64,000 bases of DNA, taken from the NCBI GenBank assembly GCA_016290995.1, contig JAEEVR010000002.1, positions 104,080 through 168,079 on the forward strand, given 5' to 3'. A program made the position numbers and the translations under genes. The DNA comes from Treponema sp. GTDB taxonomy: Bacteria; Spirochaetota; Spirochaetia; Treponematales; Treponemataceae. Numbering within the stretch: position 1 is the stretch's first letter; each line of letters begins with the position of its first letter. The notes below the pieces were generated by a model. The model saw only the letters and a list, made by a program, of their open reading frames with translations, had not been told where the DNA came from and did not search any database. Positions 25,621 through 34,337 of this stretch are shown here, piece after piece.

Positions 25621-27095
25621 TAAAAGCTGTAGGTTCCCGTTGTGATTGAACCCGCGCCGCTTCCAATCGTAAACTGGATGCTCTTGGTCTTTGTCAAATC
25701 AAGCGCCGCGTAGAACTCGGCCAAGTTCTTGACCTTCTTTCCGTTTACGGCGGTGATTACGTCTCCGTCCTGCAAGCGCAAAGACGCCGCGGGACTCTTG
25801 GCCTGAACGTTTGTTACAGCCACGCCCTCCACCTTGCTGTCAAGCTCAAGCTTTTTGCGCACGTCGTCAGTAAGCGGAACGGGGATAAAGCCCGGCCACA
25901 ACTTTGCGGTGGAAGAAGAAACTTCTTTTGTGCGCTCGGTGATCATAATGTTGAGCGGCATTTCCCTTCCGCCGCGGATTACCTTGAACTTGGCTTCCTT
26001 GTTGGCCGGAAGGCTTCCAACGTCGCGGACAAGCTGGTCTACGCTCTTAACAGCGCGGCCGTTCAACTCGATGATGTAGTCGCCGGCTTGCATTCCGCCC
26101 TTAAAAGCAGGAGAGTCGACGAAAATCTGCGAGGCAAAGGCTCCGTCCTTGCCCTTTACGCCAAGGGATTCCTTCACTTGGTCGCGAACGTCAACAAGGC
26201 TTACGCCAAGCCAACCGTATGTGACTTTTCCTTTTGAAATGAACTCGTCGATGGCGTGCTTTATGTTGTTGATCGGAATGGCAAAGCCCAAGCCTTGGCT
26301 TCCGCCCGACTGGCTTGCGATCCATGTGTTGATTCCGATTACCTCGCCGTAAATGTTCAAAAGCGGGCCGCCGGAGTTTCCTTGGTTGATCGCAGTGTCG
26401 GTCTGGATAAAGTCGTTGATGTTTCCGATTTGTCCGCCGCTGCGTCCTGTGGCGGAAACGATTCCTTCCGTAACTGACTGGCTGTATCCAAGGGGAGCGC
26501 CCATCGCAAAGCAAATGTCGCCGGTCTGAACCTTGTCGCTGTCGCCCAAGACGGCGCAGGGAATCGAAGAATCGTCGGCCTCAAAAGAAACAAGCGCCAC
26601 GTCCATTCGCTCGTCGGCGCCGACAAGCTTTCCGTCAAACTTGCGGCCGTCGTTAAGCTTTACAGAAATTTCTGTGGCGCTTCCGGCGACATGGTTGTTT
26701 GTAAGAACGTAATATTTTTTTCCGTCCTTGCGGATGATTACGCCGCTTCCCAAACCCTGGGCTTCGTACTCGCGCTCGCCGTCGTCTTCGGGAATGCCAA
26801 AGAATTTAAATGGAAGGTCTCCAAAAGGATTGGCAGGCCGCGTCTTTTTTTCGGTTACGTCAACCTCGACGACTGACGGCAACACTTGTGAAGAAATCGA
26901 GCGGAAAACGTTTTGCATCGCTTCCAAGACGCTCAATGATTCCGCGGGAATTTTCACAGCCGGAACCGTGTCGGCAAAGGCGGTGTTGGCGCCGTTGGAA
27001 GCGGCTCCCTTTCCGCTGCAAGAAAAAGAAATCAGACCAAACGACAAAACCGCCGCAAGGCCCGCGCCTACAATGTTTTTTGTCATTCTGTTCAT
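25620..27095 (-). CDS. degP: HtrA/DegP-type periplasmic serine protease
   Basis: 491 residues from ATG 27095 (GGAGG eight bases upstream; the longer reading to 27173 has no signal). N-terminus MNRMTKNIVGAGLAAVLSFG with a possible spirochaetal lipobox ending in Cys26 (ISFSC). Catalytic triad His135 (LTNNHVAG), Asp165 (RMDVALV) and Ser241 (GNSGGP). Two PDZ domains follow (about 290-390 and 400-491). It degrades or refolds damaged envelope proteins. A 9-bp inverted repeat (27116-27138) lies upstream. Which deg paralogue it is cannot be told. Confidence 0.93.
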   Translation of the reverse strand: MNRMTKNIVGAGLAAVLSFGLISFSCSGKGAASNGANTAFADTVPAVKIPAESLSVLEAMQNVFRSISSQVLPSVVEVDVTEKKTRPANPFGDLPFKFFGIPEDDGEREYEAQGLGSGVIIRKDGKKYYVLTNNHVAGSATEISVKLNDGRKFDGKLVGADERMDVALVSFEADDSSIPCAVLGDSDKVQTGDICFAMGAPLGYSQSVTEGIVSATGRSGGQIGNINDFIQTDTAINQGNSGGPLLNIYGEVIGINTWIASQSGGSQGLGFAIPINNIKHAIDEFISKGKVTYGWLGVSLVDVRDQVKESLGVKGKDGAFASQIFVDSPAFKGGMQAGDYIIELNGRAVKSVDQLVRDVGSLPANKEAKFKVIRGGREMPLNIMITERTKEVSSSTAKLWPGFIPVPLTDDVRKKLELDSKVEGVAVTNVQAKSPAASLRLQDGDVITAVNGKKVKNLAEFYAALDLTKTKSIQFTIGSGAGSITTGTYSF

Positions 27096-27115
27096 ATTTT
27101 TACCTCCGAAACACT

Positions 27116-27138
27116 GTTCGTTTTTAAATAAAACGAAC
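27116..27138 (-). repeat. Inverted repeat between argD and htrA
   Basis: GTTCGTTTT (27116-27124) and AAAACGAAC (27130-27138) form a perfect 9-bp inverted repeat with a 5-base spacer. It lies 21 bases before the htrA start and 16 bases after the argD stop. It could be a weak terminator for argD (there is no T-tract after the stem) or an operator for htrA. Confidence 0.5.
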
Positions 27139-27153
27139 GAAGGCCAGAAAAAG

Positions 27154-28326
27154 TTACATTGAAAAAGATTCAAGCGAGGCCTTGAAAATCTTGAGGCCTT
27201 CGGCGATTTCCTTGTCGCTTATGACAAGCGGCGGCAAAAAGCGGACAACGTCGCTTCCGGCGGTGCTGACGCAAAGGCCGCGCTTCATGCAATCGACTTC
27301 AATGTCAAAAGGCTTGGTTCCTTCCTTAATCTGAACGCCGATCATAAGGCCCTTTCCCCTAACCTGAACGACAAGGGGATTGTTCCAAGAGGAAATTTCG
27401 TCGCGGATTTTTTGGCCCGCCGCCTGGACGCGCTCGTAAAAGCCAGGCTTTTGAAGCGTTTCCAATACCGTTATCGCGGCCCTGCAAGCCAAGGGGTTTC
27501 CTGCAAATGTCGACTGGTGGTCGCCGGCGACAAAAACGCCCGCCGCCTTGCCCCTGAACAAGCAGGCGCCCATCGGGATTCCGCCGGCTATTCCTTTGGC
27601 AAGCGTCACTACTTCCGGCTTAAAGCCAAGGGCGTCGCTTGCAAGGTAGGCGCCGGTTCTTCCAACGCCGGTCTGCACTTCGTCAGCCATTACGATGGCT
27701 CCGGCCTTGCGCGCGGCTTCGGCGGCGGCTTTGGCCCATTCCGGGTCGATGAGGTTCACTCCGCCTTCGCCCTGGACGCACTCAATCATAAGGGCGGCCG
27801 TCGTGTCGTCAAAAGCGGTTTTAATCGCTTCCCAATCGTTGGCCGCAATTGTCTTAAAGCAGTCAACGTAAGGGGCGAAGCAGTCCGGGTGGAATTTGTC
27901 CTGGCCGGTCGCGGTAAGGGTCGCCAGCGTTCTTCCGTGGAAGGACTGCTTTAAAGTGTAGATGACGCGCCTTTTTTCGCCGCCGTTAAGATAGCCGTAC
28001 TTGCGGGCCAGTTTAAAGGCCGCCTCGTTGGCTTCCGCTCCGCTGTTTCCAAAGTATGCGCCTTCAAAGCCAGTGGCCTCCAAAAGCTTGTCGGCAAACT
28101 CAAGGCCCGCGTCGCTAAGGTAATAGTTTGAAATGTGAATTTCCTTGGCGGCCTGCTTTTGTACGGCCTTTACGAGCGCCTTGTTGTTGTGGCCCAAGGC
28201 GTTGCAGCCGATTCCCGCGATAAAGTCGATGAATTTTTTTCCGTCCTTGTCCCAGAGCGTCGCGCCCTTTCCTTTTACAAAGACCGTGTCAAAGCTTCCG
28301 TAATTATTTACAACCTTCTTTTCCAT
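27154..28326 (-). CDS. argD: Acetylornithine aminotransferase
   Basis: 390 residues, class-III PLP aminotransferase: YFGNSGAEANEAAFKLAR, FHGRTLATLTATGQ, the PLP-binding Asp in VMADEVQTGVGRTG, and the Schiff-base Lys in TLAKGIAGG. Transfers the amino group to N-acetylglutamate semialdehyde in ornithine/arginine synthesis. AAGGAG before ATG 28326. Last gene of argJ-argB-argD. Could also serve succinyl-diaminopimelate transamination in other bacteria, but dapL elsewhere in the window makes that unnecessary. Confidence 0.94.
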   Translation of the reverse strand: MEKKVVNNYGSFDTVFVKGKGATLWDKDGKKFIDFIAGIGCNALGHNNKALVKAVQKQAAKEIHISNYYLSDAGLEFADKLLEATGFEGAYFGNSGAEANEAAFKLARKYGYLNGGEKRRVIYTLKQSFHGRTLATLTATGQDKFHPDCFAPYVDCFKTIAANDWEAIKTAFDDTTAALMIECVQGEGGVNLIDPEWAKAAAEAARKAGAIVMADEVQTGVGRTGAYLASDALGFKPEVVTLAKGIAGGIPMGACLFRGKAAGVFVAGDHQSTFAGNPLACRAAITVLETLQKPGFYERVQAAGQKIRDEISSWNNPLVVQVRGKGLMIGVQIKEGTKPFDIEVDCMKRGLCVSTAGSDVVRFLPPLVISDKEIAEGLKIFKASLESFSM

Positions 28327-28351
28327 AGTAAACTCCTTGATTGTTCCGCTA

Positions 28352-29245
28352 CTAATAAATCATCGTGCCGATGCCGCGCTCGCTGAACATCTCTATCAGC
28401 AATGAGTGGGGAACGCGGCCGTCGATGATGTGCGCGCGCGGAACTCCGCCCTTAAGCGCGATCATGCAGCATTCGACTTTCGGAATCATTCCGCCGGCAA
28501 TCGTTCCGTCTTGCATGTAGCCCGAAACTTTTGGAAGCGGGATGCGGGGAATCAAGCTTTTTGGATCGTTGATGTCCTTTAGGATTCCGGGAACGTTTGT
28601 AAGCTGGACAAACTTTTCGGCCTTAAGCGCCACGGCGATTTTTGCGGCGGCGGTGTCGGCGTTGATGTTGTAAAAATTCTTGTCGCTTCCCTGTCCCATC
28701 GCCACTGTTGAAATTACCGGAATAAAATGCTGGTCCAAAAGCGAAGTCACAATCTCGGTGTTGACTTCTGTAACCTCGCCGACAAAGCCCAAGTCCACTC
28801 CGTCCTTGTCGATTTTTTGAGCGCGCAAAAGTCCAGAGTCAACTCCGCTAAGGCCCACCGCCCTTCCGCCTTCTTCAAGCAAAATGCGGACGATGTCCTT
28901 GTTGAGCTTTCCGGTCAAAACCATCTCGACGATTTCCATCGTCTCGTCGTCGGTGTAGCGCAAGCCGTTGACAAACTTGCTTTCCTTTCCGACGCGCTCA
29001 AGCATCTTGTTGATTTCAGGTCCGCCGCCGTGAACCAATACGACGTGCACGCCGATTGTAGAAAGCAAAACGATGTCTTTCATTACGGCGGCCTTAAGGT
29101 CTTCGTTGAGCATCGCGTTTCCGCCGTACTTTACGACGACGGTTTTTCCGACCCACTGCTTAAAGTAAGGAAGCGCCTCGATCAAGACGCTGGACCAACT
29201 GTCGTTGTCAAGCCTGGGGTCTACGCTTTTATTTTCTTCTTCCAT
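28352..29245 (-). CDS. argB: Acetylglutamate kinase
   Basis: 297 residues: [35 protein letters not shown] and [15 protein letters not shown] are the family motifs. Phosphorylates N-acetylglutamate. The N-terminal extension of about 20 residues (residues before [11 protein letters not shown]) is like that of arginine-inhibited hexameric enzymes, so feedback control by arginine is likely (inference). GAGGAAA precedes ATG 29245; 29 bases after argJ. Confidence 0.95.
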   Translation of the reverse strand: MEEENKSVDPRLDNDSWSSVLIEALPYFKQWVGKTVVVKYGGNAMLNEDLKAAVMKDIVLLSTIGVHVVLVHGGGPEINKMLERVGKESKFVNGLRYTDDETMEIVEMVLTGKLNKDIVRILLEEGGRAVGLSGVDSGLLRAQKIDKDGVDLGFVGEVTEVNTEIVTSLLDQHFIPVISTVAMGQGSDKNFYNINADTAAAKIAVALKAEKFVQLTNVPGILKDINDPKSLIPRIPLPKVSGYMQDGTIAGGMIPKVECCMIALKGGVPRAHIIDGRVPHSLLIEMFSERGIGTMIY

Positions 29246-29274
29246 TTTTATTTCCTCGCAAAAAGCGGCCGCCG

Positions 29275-30546
29275 CTACGAGCGGTAGTCGCCGTTAATCT
29301 TTACGTAATCATAAGTGAGGTCGCAGCCCCACGCCTTTGCCTGCGCGCTTCCGTCCTTTAGTTCAACGGCAATCTGAACGGCTTCGCGGCCCAAAATTTT
29401 TGTGGCAAGATCTTCGTCAAAGGCAAGCCCAACTCCGTCGCGGACAACCTCGACGCTTTCCGCGCCGGCGAACAAGTCCGCGGCCGGATCGTCAAAGTAG
29501 CGCGCCGCGCCTTCCTTGCTCAAAAAGCGCACGGTGGTTTTGTCGGGATCAAAGTCCGCTCCCGAATAGCCCATCGCGCAAAGGATGCGTCCGCAGTTGG
29601 CGTCGCGTCCGAACATCGCGGCCTTTACAAGATTTGAAGCGATGACTTCTTTTGCCAAGCGGCGCGCGGTTTGAATGTCTTTGGCTCCGTTCACTACGCA
29701 CTCAACCAAGCGGCTGGCTCCCTCGCCGTCGGCAGCGATTTTTTTGGCCATCACTTCGCTAAGGGCGGCCAGGGCCTCGACGAACTTTTCCCAGTCGGAA
29801 TTTTTTTCTTGGATTCGCGGGTTGCCTGCCGTTCCGTTGGCCATAATCGTAATCGTGTCGTTTGTCGAAGTGTCACCGTCAACGCTGACGCAATTGTATG
29901 TGGCGGGAACGACTTGGCGCAAGGCTTCCTCAAGCATATCGCCCGAGATGTCGCAGTCGGTCGTTACAAAAGAAAGCATCGTTCCCATGTTGATGTGAAT
30001 CATTCCGCTTCCCTTGCACATCGCTCCGATTTTGACAGTCTTTCCCGCGATCTCAGTCTGAACGGCGCACTCCTTGTAATGGGTGTCGGTCGTCATGATC
30101 GCGGCGCGGGCGCGCTCGTTTCCGTCTTTGGAAAGGCCCGCCGCCAATTCGGGAATGTGGGAAAGCAATATGTCGCGGGGAACAGGCTGGCCGATAATGC
30201 CCGTTGAGCAAACGATTACATGGTCGGCGCTGATCTTAAGTTCCTGGGCGACAGCCTGCGCGGTAAGGGCGGCGGTTTCGTAGCCTTCCGCTCCCGTGCA
30301 AGCGTTGGCAAAGCATACGTTGCAAACGGCGGCCTGCATTTTTTTGCCCTTGATTTTTTGCATCGTGTATTTTACGCATTCGGCCTTAACCTTGTTGGAG
30401 GTAAAAAGGCCCGCCGCGTCGCAAAGCTTTTTGCTGTAAACGAGCGCGGCGTCGTTTGTCTTACGGCTTGCTTTGAGTCCTGAATGAATGCCGTTGGCGG
30501 TAAAACCTTGAGCGGCGCAAACTCCGCCATGAATAAATTTAACCAT
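29275..30546 (-). CDS. argJ: Glutamate N-acetyltransferase / amino-acid acetyltransferase ArgJ
   Basis: 423 residues from ATG 30546 (GAGG upstream). It recycles acetyl groups from acetylornithine to glutamate. Autocleavage site: [16 protein letters not shown], where the Thr after Gly is the expected nucleophile and new N-terminus (most relatives have Ala-Thr). [10 protein letters not shown] lies in the beta chain. First gene of argJBD, with promoter and inverted repeat upstream. argC and later arginine genes are not in this window. Confidence 0.93.
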   Translation of the reverse strand: MVKFIHGGVCAAQGFTANGIHSGLKASRKTNDAALVYSKKLCDAAGLFTSNKVKAECVKYTMQKIKGKKMQAAVCNVCFANACTGAEGYETAALTAQAVAQELKISADHVIVCSTGIIGQPVPRDILLSHIPELAAGLSKDGNERARAAIMTTDTHYKECAVQTEIAGKTVKIGAMCKGSGMIHINMGTMLSFVTTDCDISGDMLEEALRQVVPATYNCVSVDGDTSTNDTITIMANGTAGNPRIQEKNSDWEKFVEALAALSEVMAKKIAADGEGASRLVECVVNGAKDIQTARRLAKEVIASNLVKAAMFGRDANCGRILCAMGYSGADFDPDKTTVRFLSKEGAARYFDDPAADLFAGAESVEVVRDGVGLAFDEDLATKILGREAVQIAVELKDGSAQAKAWGCDLTYDYVKINGDYRS

Positions 30547-30569
30547 AATTACCTCTTTTTTTAGGGTTT

Positions 30570-30617
30570 TATGCAAAAATATACAGTAATTTTAGCGATT
30601 TTTGCATAAAATTGCAA
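30570..30617 (-). promoter_or_regulatory. argJBD promoter with operator-like inverted repeat
   Basis: Minus strand TTGCAA (30612-30617), 17-base spacer, TAAAAT (30589-30594). A perfect 11-bp inverted repeat, TATGCAAAAAT (30570-30580) and ATTTTTGCATA (30598-30608), flanks the -10 box, with one arm in the spacer. This is a good place for a repressor such as ArgR, although the arms do not match the E. coli ARG box closely. Confidence 0.65.
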
Positions 30618-30623
30618 GTCTTT

Positions 30624-31421
30624 TTACATTATTTTTTCAAGCTTGGCGGAAAATTTTCCGCCCTCTGAGGAGACTTTGACTTCAAAGATTACCGGATAAA
30701 GCGCCTGTTTGGGGATTTCCAGGCTGTAGGAGTATGGCGATCCCAAAAGCTTTTTGGCGGCCGAGGCAAAAACTTTTTGCAATTTTTCCGCAAAGCCGCC
30801 CGATGCGGAATCGGCTTCCGTTCCTTCAAAAAAGGCATGGACCTGCGACGCTTCCGAAAGGCCCCTGGCTCCTGTCAAAGAGTGCCAAAAGCGAGGAAGC
30901 GGAAAGAGCGCGTTTTTGTCCAACTCGCAAACGCTAAAGTCCAAAAAGGCGCCCTGGCTCTGCGAAGAAAAATTCCATTCCCTTCCGCTGTCGTCGTCGC
31001 GGACAAAGGACTCGCTTACGGTTATCGTGTATTTTTGGGGGAGCGGAATTTGTTTGTAAAGGAAAATGCCAAAGGCCAAGGTCCATGCGATGTACAAAAG
31101 CGCCGCGATTGGAAAAAATATTTTTATGCTGGCGGAACAGAAGAATCCCAGCGCAAAGTAAAGCGCCGAGACAAAGGCGTCTTGCGACAAGCGGCTTTTA
31201 AAGGCCGCCGCGCTGGCGGACTTTTCGTTCACCACAAACAAAACGGCAAAGACAATCGCCGCGGACAAAAGCAAAAAGCAAAGCGAAAGGCGAAAGTGAA
31301 AATACTTTTTATGCAAAAGCTTTCCGCACAAAAGGCAGGCAAGGCTTCCTAAAAAAGCTCCCAAAAAAACAAAAGCCAGATTGATAAAAACGGCTGACTG
31401 AAAATTCAATTGCGCGCTCAT
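30624..31421 (-). CDS. Membrane protein of unknown function
   Basis: 265 residues. Three or four transmembrane segments in the first 125 residues (LAFVFLGAFLGSLACLLCGKL, LSLCFLLLSAAIVFAVLFVV, FFPIAALLYIAWTLAFGIFLY), then about 140 residues predicted to lie on one side of the membrane, rich in beta strand. No family recognised. ATG 31421 overlaps the stop of the cytidylate-kinase-like gene by four bases, so the two are one transcript. Confidence 0.72.
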   Translation of the reverse strand: MSAQLNFQSAVFINLAFVFLGAFLGSLACLLCGKLLHKKYFHFRLSLCFLLLSAAIVFAVLFVVNEKSASAAAFKSRLSQDAFVSALYFALGFFCSASIKIFFPIAALLYIAWTLAFGIFLYKQIPLPQKYTITVSESFVRDDDSGREWNFSSQSQGAFLDFSVCELDKNALFPLPRFWHSLTGARGLSEASQVHAFFEGTEADSASGGFAEKLQKVFASAAKKLLGSPYSYSLEIPKQALYPVIFEVKVSSEGGKFSAKLEKIM

Positions 31422-32239
31422 TTGTAGGTCTTAAAATCCTGGACGACGCTTATGGCCGACTCAATCTTGTAGTCGGGATAAGCCTTTTGGGCGAGCACGA
31501 CGGCCTTTTCGACGATCGCGCTTGAGTCGGCGATTCCTTGCAAGACAATCTTTTTGTCGATGACAAGCGCGCGCAAAAAGTTGACCGTGATGTTGTGCTC
31601 AAAGACCAAAGAGTTTACAAGCTTTTGGGCCAAGAGCATTTCGGCCACCTTCTTTTTGCCCTGCTCCTCGATGTCCTTTGTCATTTCGGTTTCTACGATG
31701 GAAACGATCAAGGCGGCGGCGCTCTTTATGTCAAGCTTTCCGGAATTGACGACCAAGTGGTAATGGGCCGGGTCTTCGGCGTCGGCGTTGAAAAAGCTTT
31801 TGTGAAAGCCGCGTCGGTTATTGTCGCTTTCGTCGATGCGCTGTTGGGCTTGCTTTTCGGTAAAGTTGAATTCTTCTTCCAAGCGCTCAAGGCGAGTTTG
31901 GTGGTCGGCCACAAAGCGGAAGGACAGCATGTTGGGAAGGTCGCTTAGGACATAGGATGCGCCGCGGCCAATCAGGACAACGTTTCCGTCGGAGGCCGAC
32001 TCCAAAATCGCGGTCTGCAAGTAGTCCAAGTATTCGTCGCGGTCCTTGGCAAGCGAGGCGAAAAAGCCGGGCTTTACCTCGTCGTACTTGTGAAGCTTTT
32101 CTTGCGGAAATCCAAGCTCTACGATTTTGGCCTCGATGTCCTTGCGGGTGATGAATTTATAGTTTAAGAGCTTTGCGACTTCGGCGCTGATTTCGTCTCC
32201 CTTGGCCGCAACTTGTCTTGCCATGCAAACAATTGCCAT
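31418..32239 (-). CDS. Cytidylate kinase-like family protein
   Basis: 273 residues. N-terminal 200 residues follow the cytidylate-kinase-like pattern common in anaerobes: MARQVAAKGDEISAEVAKLLNYKF, LIGRGASYVL, FRFVADHQTRLERL and SDNNRRGFHKSFF. The P-loop is degenerate (no GK[ST]). The last ~65 residues (VNFLRALVIDKKIVLQGIAD to AISVVQDFKTY) resemble a BON-like domain; this fusion is notable. GGGAGGAG before ATG 32239. Real substrate unknown. Confidence 0.78.
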   Translation of the reverse strand: MAIVCMARQVAAKGDEISAEVAKLLNYKFITRKDIEAKIVELGFPQEKLHKYDEVKPGFFASLAKDRDEYLDYLQTAILESASDGNVVLIGRGASYVLSDLPNMLSFRFVADHQTRLERLEEEFNFTEKQAQQRIDESDNNRRGFHKSFFNADAEDPAHYHLVVNSGKLDIKSAAALIVSIVETEMTKDIEEQGKKKVAEMLLAQKLVNSLVFEHNITVNFLRALVIDKKIVLQGIADSSAIVEKAVVLAQKAYPDYKIESAISVVQDFKTYK

Positions 32240-32254
32240 AACGCTCCTCCCTTA

Positions 32255-32283
32255 ATGACAAAACGGAAAATTAGGTTTATACT
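32255..32283 (+). promoter_or_regulatory. Promoter of NUDIX gene
   Basis: ATGACA (32255-32260), 17-base spacer, TATACT (32278-32283). Leader about 18 bases with AGGAA. Overlaps the leader and start site of the divergent operon. Confidence 0.6.
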
Positions 32284-32285
32284 AT

Positions 32286-32314
32286 ATTATAAAGCAGGAA
32301 CGGAAATATGTCAA
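32286..32314 (-). promoter_or_regulatory. Perfect consensus promoter of cytidylate-kinase-like operon
   Basis: Minus strand TTGACA (32309-32314), 17-base spacer, TATAAT (32286-32291). Its -35 box overlaps the first codons of the divergent NUDIX gene. Confidence 0.8.
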
Positions 32315-32877
32315 AGGAAAAAAGCGGCCAAACAAGCGACGCGGGCTTGGTTTGGAAAATCGGAAACAAAGAAAAACTCTTGGACACGCCGATATTCACG
32401 GTGAACAAAAGCGACAACACCGCTCCTGACGGAAGAAGCGGCGCCTACATCACGATTGACGCTCCCGACTGGGCGGCGGTAATCCCAGAAGTTGACGGCT
32501 GCTTTTTAATGGTAAAGCAATGGCGGCACGGAAGCCAGTCGCTTAGCCTTGAATTTCCGGGAGGCGTTGTCGACCCAGGCGAGTCGCCCCAGGCCGGCGC
32601 CGCCCGAGAACTCTTGGAAGAAACCGGCTGCCGCGCGCAAAGCCTGGTCCACCTAGGAAGCGTAAGCCCCAACCCCGCCCTTTTTACAAACCAATTCCAC
32701 GTCTTTTTGGCGCGCGGCCTAGAAGCGGCCGGAGCGCAAAAACTGGACGCCGACGAGTTCCTAAACTGCGTCCGCGTTCCCAAAGAGGAAGTCTTTGCAA
32801 AAATGGGCGGTCCCGAATGCCCCCACGCGCTTATGATAGCAGCGCTGGAATTGTATAGGGAAAAGACGGGAGAATGA
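32308..32877 (+). CDS. NUDIX hydrolase, ADP-ribose pyrophosphatase-like
   Basis: 189 residues. The complete NUDIX box is present as GGVVDPGESPQAGAARELLEETG, with Arg-Glu and Glu-Glu metal ligands, preceded by the strand FLMVKQWRHGSQSLSLEFPG. The YQ/WRHG-like upstream element and length fit ADP-ribose or sugar-nucleotide pyrophosphatases; exact substrate unknown. AGGAA precedes ATG 32308. Ends seven bases before the convergent DUF4143 ATPase gene. Confidence 0.9.
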   Translation: MSKEKSGQTSDAGLVWKIGNKEKLLDTPIFTVNKSDNTAPDGRSGAYITIDAPDWAAVIPEVDGCFLMVKQWRHGSQSLSLEFPGGVVDPGESPQAGAARELLEETGCRAQSLVHLGSVSPNPALFTNQFHVFLARGLEAAGAQKLDADEFLNCVRVPKEEVFAKMGGPECPHALMIAALELYREKTGE

Positions 32878-32883
32878 ATGGCG

Positions 32884-34074
32884 CTACAATTCTTCCATCA
32901 AAAGAAAGTCCTTTAGCTTTAAGTGAACGACCGTACTCGTGCTAAAGTCGTTTTCGTCGTTGGTTATAAGAATTTTTTTCCGCGCGTTGTCCACAAGATT
33001 GAACGGAGCGAATTCACGCTCGTATGTTGACTCTTCCGCAACGCTGTAAGCGACTTGAATCAAAAATTCCTTTCCGTCCTTGGCGGCCAAAAAGTCGATT
33101 TCCTTGTCGCCGACATTATAAACGCTTAACTCGTAGCCCATAAAAACCAACTCGTTATAAACAACGTTTTCCAAATTATGGGTTAGGTCGAACCTTCCGT
33201 TTGTCTGGCGGATTGAATTGAATGCAACATCCTCATTGTAAAGCTTTGCGTAAAAATCCAGCTTCTTTTTTGCCTTTGTGGAATACTGCGGAACCTTTCT
33301 AATTACGTAAGCTTCTTCAAGGTATCCCAAATACTTCATAACAGTATTAATGGAACATTCCGTCTTTTGCGACTTTAAGTAATTGTGAATGGAATTGGAG
33401 CTGAAGATGCGCGCGTTGGAAACAAGGACAAAGTCCGCCAACTTTTTAAATATCGCGTCTTTCCTAATTTTATAGCGGTTGATTATGTCGTTGAGAACGA
33501 TTGTCTGGTCAAGGTCGTCCAAATAGCGCAAAAGGGAATCCGTGTCGGAAAATTCAAAGCGCTTGGGAAAGCCGCCGTAAACAAGATAGTCGTTTACAGA
33601 AATCTTTCGCTTAAGCTCCTTGGAGTATTCTAAAATTTCTTTGTAAACAAAGGGCCGTATCGTAAAGGACACATAGCGGCCGCTAAGCTCTTTTGTAAAT
33701 TCTTTTGACAGCAGTTTTGAGTTGGAACCGGTGACAAAAAGAGAAAGGTTTTCAAGTCTTAGCGACTTGCATGCAAGGTTCCAGTTTTTGACAGTCTGAA
33801 TTTCGTCCAAAAACACATACCATTTACTTTTAGGCTTTTTCTTTATCTGGCTTTCTATATAATCAACCAAGTCATTGTCGTTTGTGATTTTAGAATAAAC
33901 GTCACGCTTTTCAAAATTAAGGTGAATGACAGGCTTTTTTTTAGCCAAAATTTCGTCCTTAATCTGCTCAAGGACTACGGACTTTCCGCAACGGCGAATT
34001 CCCGTGATGACTTTGATGAGGTCGCTATCGTAAAACGGACGAATCTGTTTTATGTATTTTTCCCGAATCAGCAT
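32884..34074 (-). CDS. AAA ATPase with C-terminal DUF4143 domain
   Basis: 396 residues from ATG 34074. Walker A GIRRCGKS (25-32), Walker B YVFLDEIQ, sensor-like LFVTGSNSKLLS and SGRYVSF, then a DUF4143 part ending in YNVGDKEIDFLAAKDGKEFLIQV, whose E..D...(L)IQV layout resembles a PD-(D/E)XK-like core. The family is abundant in gut anaerobes and its function is not settled; roles in defence or DNA processing are often suggested. The start is fixed by the promoter: TATAGT ends six bases before ATG 34074. A longer frame to 34200 would run through the inverted repeat and is rejected. Confidence 0.87.
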   Translation of the reverse strand: MLIREKYIKQIRPFYDSDLIKVITGIRRCGKSVVLEQIKDEILAKKKPVIHLNFEKRDVYSKITNDNDLVDYIESQIKKKPKSKWYVFLDEIQTVKNWNLACKSLRLENLSLFVTGSNSKLLSKEFTKELSGRYVSFTIRPFVYKEILEYSKELKRKISVNDYLVYGGFPKRFEFSDTDSLLRYLDDLDQTIVLNDIINRYKIRKDAIFKKLADFVLVSNARIFSSNSIHNYLKSQKTECSINTVMKYLGYLEEAYVIRKVPQYSTKAKKKLDFYAKLYNEDVAFNSIRQTNGRFDLTHNLENVVYNELVFMGYELSVYNVGDKEIDFLAAKDGKEFLIQVAYSVAEESTYEREFAPFNLVDNARKKILITNDENDFSTSTVVHLKLKDFLLMEEL

Positions 34075-34079
34075 AGAAT

Positions 34080-34128
34080 CACTATACTGAAAACTTTTTA
34101 AAAAGTCAAGAAAGTTTTCAGTATAGTG
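34080..34128 (-). promoter_or_regulatory. ATPase promoter within an 18-bp perfect inverted repeat
   Basis: Arms CACTATACTGAAAACTTT (34080-34097) and its exact complement (34111-34128), spacer 13 bases. Minus-strand promoter TTGACT (34104-34109), 17 bases, TATAGT (34081-34086) is embedded, with six bases to ATG 34074. A partial third arm (AAAAAGTTTTCAGT) lies at about 34150-34163. Because the transcript begins at the ATG, the repeat acts as DNA, probably as an operator. Confidence 0.75.
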
Positions 34129-34163
34129 AAAACTTTTGCAAATTTCGAAAAAGTTTTCAGTAA

Positions 34164-34337
34164 AAAAAAAGAGAACCAAGCGAGAAAAAACTCGACGCAT
34201 CGCAAAAAGGCAACGCTCTTGACCCTATACATAAAAATAGAGCAACGATTCAGCGAAAAGTCAAGAAAAAAAAGCGAAAAAAGCAGCCGATGCACGCGGA
34301 GAAATATTCCTATCCTTCACGCGCTATGGCTTGAAAA
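34164..34337. other. Intergenic A-rich region, no gene seen
   Basis: 174 bases between the ATPase promoter region and the next minus-strand gene. Purine-rich on the plus strand, with only a minor CGAG-A6-CTCG hairpin. A plus-strand frame of 115 codons runs across it into the neighbouring gene but has no ribosome-binding site and low-complexity Lys/Arg composition; not called. Confidence 0.6.

Noticed and set aside
34075..34200. N-terminal extension of the DUF4143 ATPase to 34200
   Set aside because: The extension is Phe/Lys-rich translation of the inverted-repeat promoter region and precedes the family N-terminus.
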